Origin: Flavobacterium sp.
Lineage (GTDB): Bacteria; Bacteroidota; Bacteroidia; Flavobacteriales; Flavobacteriaceae
Reading direction: 5' to 3'
DNA: 11,334 nt
Assembly: GCA_030152225.1 (NCBI GenBank)
Contig: JASLHL010000168.1
Coordinates: 1-11,334, forward strand
The first letter of the stretch is position 1. The number at the start of each line of letters is the position of its first letter. Both the position numbers and the translations under genes were made by a program. Shown one piece after another: positions 7,644-11,334 of the stretch. A model generated the notes under the pieces. It made no database searches. It had not been told where the DNA came from and worked only from the letters and a program-made list of their open reading frames with translations.

Positions 7644-7689
7644 AGCATAAAAAAAACCGAGAATTTAATTCTCGGTTTTTTTTATGCTT
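7643..7689. terminator. Bidirectional intrinsic terminator, 47-bp perfect palindrome
   Basis: The segment is a perfect inverted repeat centred on base 7666: a CCGAGAATT arm and its complement, flanked by eight A on the left and eight T on the right, and then by AGCAT and ATGCT. Read from either strand it is a GC-containing stem followed by a run of eight U. It starts on the last base of the protease stop codon and ends six bases before the stop codon of the converging gene, so it serves both. Confidence 0.95.
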
Positions 7690-7695
7690 ATTTTT

Positions 7696-8760
7696 TTAGG
7701 ATTTTTGTTCTTTGTTAAAGTACACTAAGTAGTAGTACATTTGTTTTTCTTCATCCCATCCTTTTTCTACAAATTTATCTGCGCTTTCTGGATTGATGAA
7801 GTCAAGCTTAATCTGAATATTCGTATCTAAATTAATCACGTTCTTAATTTTTTTACGCGCATCAGAAACGGCATTATTTGCAATAGGGAAAGACGTCGTA
7901 TCTTCAATGCTGTATTTCTCTCCTTTGTCTACCTTGTAGTTTTTGAACTCCGAAATTAAATCTGGATTGTCAATGACTTCGTTTAAGAAATTGCTCTCTT
8001 CAAATTCGTCGTTTTTAGCAAAGTAGTTGACAGAGCGATTCATAAACATAACCTCTTCTTTTTTATCCTCCGCAGGTAAAACTACATCCTTTGCAAAGTC
8101 TTGGCAGAACTTTAAATATTTTTTGGTCATGAAGGCCTCATCTTGGAAGATATCTACACATAAGAAGTGCTCTAACCAATAACGAGCATCATAGCGGTTG
8201 CTGTCAATTGTAAGAATTTTATACCCTTCTTCTTTTTTGTAGTTGAAGATAATACACCCTTTGTCTAACTTGTTTAAGTTAATCCCTTGCTGTAAGATCA
8301 TTTCTAAATTCGATCCGTTTTCTTGAAATTGCAAGAAGTCAGATTTAATCTCACTTTTGAAAATTCCAATCGCATCTACTACATTGTTGTCGATAGACGT
8401 ATTGGTTAGGTAAGTAACATATACTTCTCCATTTTTAATGTGTGGATGGTTTGATTGCTCAAATAGGTGTTTGGTTATTTTTTGTGAGATCTCATGAGCT
8501 TTATCAGAAGAAGGCGCATTAAACAACTCTGCTGCATAATTAAACATATCGTTGAACTCCAAATCAACATCGTGTACGAATTGAAAGTAATTTTCTTCTT
8601 TCTCACGGAAAGGCTTGAAGAAATATTCTTTTAATAAAGGAGCTATTTCATCGTTTAACGTGTAGGGTTCTTCCGATAAAAAGATAGCCTCATTTCTACT
8701 TTTATTTCCAACTCTATGAATCGATAAAGTTTCTACGTGTGCATTAAAAAGGTTGATCAT
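7696..8760 (-). CDS. Nucleoid-associated protein, NdpA/YejK family
   Basis: The 354-residue protein resembles the 37-kDa nucleoid-associated protein family (NdpA, YejK of Escherichia coli, about 335 residues), which binds chromosomal DNA in the cytoplasm; its exact role is unclear even in model species. Recognisable family features are the N-terminal strand pattern INLFNAHVETLSIHRVGNK, the central GEVYVTYLTN with DAIGIFKSE, the GINLNKLDKGCIIFNY segment, the YDARYWLEHFLCV block, and the later SVNYFAKND region. It is rich in Lys, Glu and Asp and has no signal peptide or membrane segment. The start ATG at 8760 has no earlier competitor in the short leader. The gene lies 59 bases after the pRiA4b-like gene on the same strand and probably shares its transcript, ending at the palindromic terminator. 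Membership is inferred from remembered family pattern, not a search. Confidence 0.8.
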   Translation of the reverse strand: MINLFNAHVETLSIHRVGNKSRNEAIFLSEEPYTLNDEIAPLLKEYFFKPFREKEENYFQFVHDVDLEFNDMFNYAAELFNAPSSDKAHEISQKITKHLFEQSNHPHIKNGEVYVTYLTNTSIDNNVVDAIGIFKSEIKSDFLQFQENGSNLEMILQQGINLNKLDKGCIIFNYKKEEGYKILTIDSNRYDARYWLEHFLCVDIFQDEAFMTKKYLKFCQDFAKDVVLPAEDKKEEVMFMNRSVNYFAKNDEFEESNFLNEVIDNPDLISEFKNYKVDKGEKYSIEDTTSFPIANNAVSDARKKIKNVINLDTNIQIKLDFINPESADKFVEKGWDEEKQMYYYLVYFNKEQKS

Positions 8761-8819
8761 AATTTATTTAAGTATGTAGTAGACCGTTTATAGATCTGTT
8801 ATTTTTATAATTAAAAAGT

Positions 8820-9362
8820 CTAGTAATTATCCTCGCCATAGTCTGTAAAGCTATCATCGCCTTCAAACATATCATAATCTTCCTCATCATAATCATCGTC
8901 AAAATCGCCGTAAATATCGTCGTTAGATACTGGATCAGAAGTAAAAGACTTGGTTGGTATATGATCAGGTAAAATCCCATGAGAAAACAGCAACTCAGGG
9001 TATGCTGTTCCTGGTTCTTCCTCTTCAATAGCAGCTAATTCAACAAAGAATGTCCACATATTAAGAAAGTCATACACGTAAATAATTTTCGTTTGATCTT
9101 CGTCTAATACCGAACCAATGGTAGTTGATCCCATTGTTCTTCCACCTGCTGGATCATCACTCATGTCAAAAAGAGAGATCTCTTCCTCTTGTTGTGCCCA
9201 ACTATCGTCGCAAGCGTAAAATGAAGCCGCTTCCATACCGTCAAAACCAAAGGCATTAACAATAGCATTGTGTAAATCTTCTAAGGTATCGTCTTCTAAT
9301 ATAGCAATGTCGCGAAAAATATCTTCCTCAGTATCAAGGATAACTCTGAATTTATAAACCAT
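8820..9362 (-). CDS. Plasmid pRiA4b ORF-3-like protein (IS1096 TnpR-like) with acidic tail
   Basis: The 180-residue protein matches the pRiA4b ORF-3 family pattern (also annotated as IS1096 element passenger TnpR family). It opens with MVYKFRVIL, then FRDIAILEDDTLEDLHNAIVNAFGFD (about 16-41), SFYACDDSW (47-55), a loop ending IGSVL (82-86), and YVYDFLNMWTFFVEL (95-109). Family members are small soluble proteins of unknown biochemical role; despite the name, no transposon is visible here. From about residue 143 the sequence becomes an acidic tail in which roughly half the residues are Asp or Glu, with Tyr interspersed, likely disordered. It lies 59 bases upstream of the NdpA-like gene on the same strand. 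A consensus -7 box lies 24 bases before its ATG, so it is probably the first gene of the pair. Confidence 0.82.
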   Translation of the reverse strand: MVYKFRVILDTEEDIFRDIAILEDDTLEDLHNAIVNAFGFDGMEAASFYACDDSWAQQEEEISLFDMSDDPAGGRTMGSTTIGSVLDEDQTKIIYVYDFLNMWTFFVELAAIEEEEPGTAYPELLFSHGILPDHIPTKSFTSDPVSNDDIYGDFDDDYDEEDYDMFEGDDSFTDYGEDNY

Positions 9363-9386
9363 AATTTTTTAAACCGATTAGAATTG

Positions 9387-9394
9387 CAAATTTA
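9387..9394 (-). promoter_or_regulatory. Candidate -7 box TAAATTTG for the minus-strand pair
   Basis: On the minus strand TAAATTTG is an exact match to the Bacteroidota -7 consensus TAnnTTTG, ending 24 bases before the ATG at 9362. That spacing would leave a short leader of about 18 bases. No matching -33 TTG was found at 17-23 bases, so the upstream half is weak or absent. Confidence 0.5.
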
Positions 9395-9492
9395 AAATTA
9401 TTATTAACTCTTTTCTTATAAATGAGGTCTTTTTATTTTGGAGTGAAGGTTCTAATTTTTCAAGGTTGGAAATCAAAAGATTACCTCCTTTT

Positions 9493-9522
9493 ACAATTCA
9501 TCGCACTAAAATGACAGTTCAT
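9493..9522 (+). promoter_or_regulatory. Predicted LytTR response-regulator binding site (9-12-9 direct repeat)
   Basis: Two direct repeats, ACAATTCAT (9493-9501) and ACAGTTCAT (9514-9522), are separated by 12 bases. The match continues with CG after each. The second fits every position of the described LytTR consensus [TA][AC][CA]GTTN[AG][TG]; the first differs only at the G. Repeats of this size and spacing are how LytTR-domain regulators such as AgrA bind. The site ends 33 bases before a -7-like box and 65 bases before the first start codon, a normal position for an activator. The operon encodes a LytS-type kinase, whose usual partners are LytTR regulators. Confidence 0.6.
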
Positions 9523-9555
9523 CGACTATTATTTTTTTACGTTAATTTATCCTAT

Positions 9556-9563
9556 CATATTTG
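9556..9563 (+). promoter_or_regulatory. Candidate -7 box CATATTTG of the peptide-kinase operon
   Basis: CATATTTG differs from TAnnTTTG only in its first base. It lies 24 bases before the ATG at 9588, the same offset as the candidate box of the divergent minus-strand gene. No good -33 TTG is present at the expected distance. A weak -33 is what an activator-dependent promoter would show, and a LytTR-like site lies just upstream. Confidence 0.4.
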
Positions 9564-9587
9564 TCATGTAAATCAAAGGAAGTAGAT

Positions 9588-9770
9588 ATGAAATTTATAT
9601 TTTTGATCATTATAACGCTTATGCAATTGGTCCTGCAATTGATTCCTGTCTCAGCGGCAAATACTTCGTATAGTAAGGAAGAAACAACAACATGGACCCC
9701 GCAAGAAAAACAAGAAAAGAGCAATACAACCCCAGAGGTAAAATCATTTACAAAACAGCATGAGAAATAA
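9588..9770 (+). CDS. Small exported peptide, 60 residues, coupled to the histidine kinase
   Basis: The product is unrecognised: 60 residues with a clear export signal (MKF, then hydrophobic core IFLIIITLMQLVLQLI, cleavage likely after SAA or VSA near residue 22-23). A polar remainder of about 37 residues follows, rich in Thr, Lys, Glu and Gln (KEETTTWTPQEKQEK) and without cysteines. ATG 9588 is preferred over the in-frame TTG at 9561 for two reasons. It has AAAGGA seven bases upstream, and the TTG lies within the candidate -7 box. Its end overlaps the kinase start by 11 bases (9760-9770), implying one transcript and translational coupling. It could be a periplasmic accessory of the kinase, a signalling peptide precursor, or a leader whose main use is coupling. 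Only export and linkage are supported by the sequence. Confidence 0.65.
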   Translation: MKFIFLIIITLMQLVLQLIPVSAANTSYSKEETTTWTPQEKQEKSNTTPEVKSFTKQHEK

Positions 9771-11103
9771 TTACTTCAAATTAGTACTTCTAGCCTTTAT
9801 TGTATTTATCCTATTTACAAATGTGTTAAAGCTGCGTTTTATGGATTTATCACTATTTCTAGGCTATTTGGTTTCCTTCGTTGGGATCATTGTGCTAGTG
9901 AACCAATATTGGAAGGAAAACTATTGGAAGAAATTAGCCCAAACACTCGATGGAAAAGAAAATAGTGTACACAAAGTTACGGCTATTGTCACAGCTATTA
10001 ACTTTGGCTTTATTTGGTTTGTTAGTTTGGGGTTGAAGATTTTTGACGTACACATCATCGGAAATAAAACCTTCTATTACTTTATGGATTCCAGCAGTTT
10101 TAGCTCGGTTTTTAGTACAGCTTTTTTCTTTAGTATCTTAGTGTATATCTACTACTATACCTATTTTACTTCTTTAGATAAAAAAATGAGTATTGACGAA
10201 CAAAAGGTGATCACAGGAAGTGTATCAGCGCAGTTCGAAAGTTTGAAAAATCAATTAGATCCCCATTTTTTGTTTAATAGTTTAAATGTACTCAATGCCT
10301 TAATCGAAGAAAATCCGGATAAAGCACAAGAGTTTACTAGTGGATTATCCAAAACCTATCGCTATATCTTAGATCAAAAGAATAAAGAGCTAGTCCCTTT
10401 AGAAGAAGAACTAGATTTTGCTAGAACGTATATCGAATTACTTCAGATGCGCTTTGAGGATAGTTTGACCTTTGATATCGATCATGATATTAAACAGGAA
10501 GGAGCAAAAGTTGTTCCCTTGTCTTTGCAACTGTTGTTGGAAAACGTCATCAAACACAATAAGGCAACAGCGAATAAACCCCTGCATATCGTAATCAGGC
10601 AAGAAAATGGCTACTTGGTGGTAGAGAATAATCTAAACTTACGCCAAGTGAACGAAGATCGAAAGGGAATTGGACTGACTAATATTGCTGATCGCTATGC
10701 CTTATTAACCGCCAAACCTATAAGAGTAAACCAAACCGAAACAACCTTTATCGTACATATACCGATATTAACTAAAATTTTTGAACCTATGAGAATTATT
10801 GATGTACAAGAAAATGAGCAAGAGATTCTAATTGAAGCGAAAAAAAACGTGGAGAAAATAAAAAAATTCTACGCCCACCTAACCCTGTATATTATGGTGA
10901 ATACTTTTTTGATTGTTTTAAATATGATGACAGACGCTAGATTTATGTGGAGTTTGATCGTCGTATTTTCTTGGGGAATTGGATTGGTGGCTGATTGGAT
11001 GAAGACCTATAACTACCACTTTTTCTTGGGCAAAGATTGGGAAGATCGCAAAATTCGCGAATACATGGATCAACAGAACAAGCGAAGTAGTAACTGGAAA
11101 TAA
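9760..11103 (+). CDS. LytS/YehU-family sensor histidine kinase with C-terminal 2TM domain
   Basis: This is an inner-membrane sensor kinase of the His_kinase (PF06580) family, which autophosphorylates a histidine and passes the phosphate to a response regulator, usually of LytTR type. Four N-terminal hydrophobic segments lie at about 5-23, 30-48, 74-94 and 115-136. The phosphoacceptor block is QLDPHFLFNSLN with H169. The ATPase domain carries the N-box LLLENVIKHNK (N262) and G-box GIGLTNIADRY (about 303-313), so it looks catalytically complete. After the kinase core a 2TM domain follows (about 365-437): FYAHLTLYIMVN, a second hydrophobic segment around WGIGLVADW, then WEDRKIREYM. The catalytic core is thus held between membrane segments. 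ATG 9760 overlaps the small peptide gene by 11 bases, and the next gene begins five bases after the stop. No partner regulator is within the window. Confidence 0.92.
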   Translation: MRNNYFKLVLLAFIVFILFTNVLKLRFMDLSLFLGYLVSFVGIIVLVNQYWKENYWKKLAQTLDGKENSVHKVTAIVTAINFGFIWFVSLGLKIFDVHIIGNKTFYYFMDSSSFSSVFSTAFFFSILVYIYYYTYFTSLDKKMSIDEQKVITGSVSAQFESLKNQLDPHFLFNSLNVLNALIEENPDKAQEFTSGLSKTYRYILDQKNKELVPLEEELDFARTYIELLQMRFEDSLTFDIDHDIKQEGAKVVPLSLQLLLENVIKHNKATANKPLHIVIRQENGYLVVENNLNLRQVNEDRKGIGLTNIADRYALLTAKPIRVNQTETTFIVHIPILTKIFEPMRIIDVQENEQEILIEAKKNVEKIKKFYAHLTLYIMVNTFLIVLNMMTDARFMWSLIVVFSWGIGLVADWMKTYNYHFFLGKDWEDRKIREYMDQQNKRSSNWK

Positions 11104-11108
11104 GGGCT

Positions 11109-11334
11109 ATGAAGTTTTATACCAAAGAAGTAGAAAGAAAGTATATAGCCTATAAGAAGAATCGAATCAGTACCTTACGTGGATTAATTGCACAAGGGGT
11201 TTTGTGGGGAATCTTTACTAGTTCATTGATCTATAAGCAATTTGGCGGCTTACAAGGCGTGCGTATTGGGGTCGAAATTGACGGATATAATAGTTCGATC
11301 CGAATGTTTTATGAAGTATCTTTGTTCTGGTTGT
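11109..11334 (+). CDS. Start of a putative membrane protein, truncated by the window end
   Basis: ATG at 11109 opens a frame that runs to the window edge (75 complete codons). It begins with a basic amphipathic stretch (MKFYTKEVERKYIAYKKNR), then a hydrophobic segment around GLIAQGVLWGIFTSSLIY at about 25-42, a short loop, and a second possible hydrophobic stretch at the edge (MFYEVSLFWL). The family is not recognised. It starts five bases after the kinase stop codon, so it is almost certainly part of the same operon. A 2TM-domain or other membrane component of the signalling system would fit the context, but the visible part does not show it. Confidence 0.65.
   Translation, partial: MKFYTKEVERKYIAYKKNRISTLRGLIAQGVLWGIFTSSLIYKQFGGLQGVRIGVEIDGYNSSIRMFYEVSLFWL

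Noticed and set aside
8768..9028. 86-codon minus-strand ORF in another frame of the pRiA4b-like gene
   Set aside because: Its composition follows from the Asp/Glu-rich tail read out of frame, and it overlaps a recognised family protein.
8820..9362. Mobile element suggested by the names pRiA4b ORF-3 and IS1096 TnpR
   Set aside because: No transposase, inverted ends or target duplication are visible; the family is common on chromosomes and the name is historical.
9542..9724. 60-codon minus-strand ORF opposite the small peptide gene
   Set aside because: It lacks a start context, and the plus-strand frame has a signal peptide, SD-like site and coupled downstream gene.

Overview
The window looks like chromosome of a flavobacterium (Bacteroidota). 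Three things point there. Two secreted proteases end in a type A sorting domain of the type IX secretion system. There is a LytS-type histidine kinase carrying a C-terminal 2TM domain. Several starts are preceded by TAnnTTTG-like -7 boxes. A Myroides- or Flavobacterium-like genus is plausible, but that is inference; no rRNA is present to settle it.

Layout: (1) 1-414 is the 3' end of dnaK, closed by an intrinsic terminator at 447-477. (2) 487-598 is an array of sixteen exact heptamers of two kinds, lying between convergent gene ends. (3) 613-3111 holds two minus-strand genes that are visibly more GC-rich than the rest: a FemAB/GNAT-like acyltransferase and, downstream of it, a MocR-type GntR/aminotransferase regulator whose PLP lysine position appears to be threonine. 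(4) 3335-7643 is a tandem pair of paralogous M4 (thermolysin-like) metalloproteases, each with signal peptide, FTP/PepSY propeptide, intact zinc site and T9SS sorting domain. Their promoter regions share the same elements at the same distances. (5) A 47-bp perfect palindrome at 7643-7689 is a bidirectional terminator shared with the converging minus-strand pair of an NdpA-like nucleoid-associated protein and a pRiA4b ORF-3-like protein with an acidic tail. (6) 9493-11334 is a signalling operon on the plus strand: a small exported peptide, a LytS/YehU-family histidine kinase whose start overlaps the peptide gene's end, and the beginning of a further putative membrane protein.

The most interesting part is the signalling operon. 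Upstream of it are two 9-bp direct repeats with a 12-bp spacer that fit the published LytTR-response-regulator site. LytTR regulators are the usual partners of this kinase family. The sequence therefore suggests an autoregulated kinase/LytTR circuit with a co-expressed, translationally coupled exported peptide of unknown role. The LytTR regulator itself is not in the window.

No tRNA, rRNA, CRISPR array, insertion sequence or prophage gene was seen. All gaps between genes are shorter than 300 bases.
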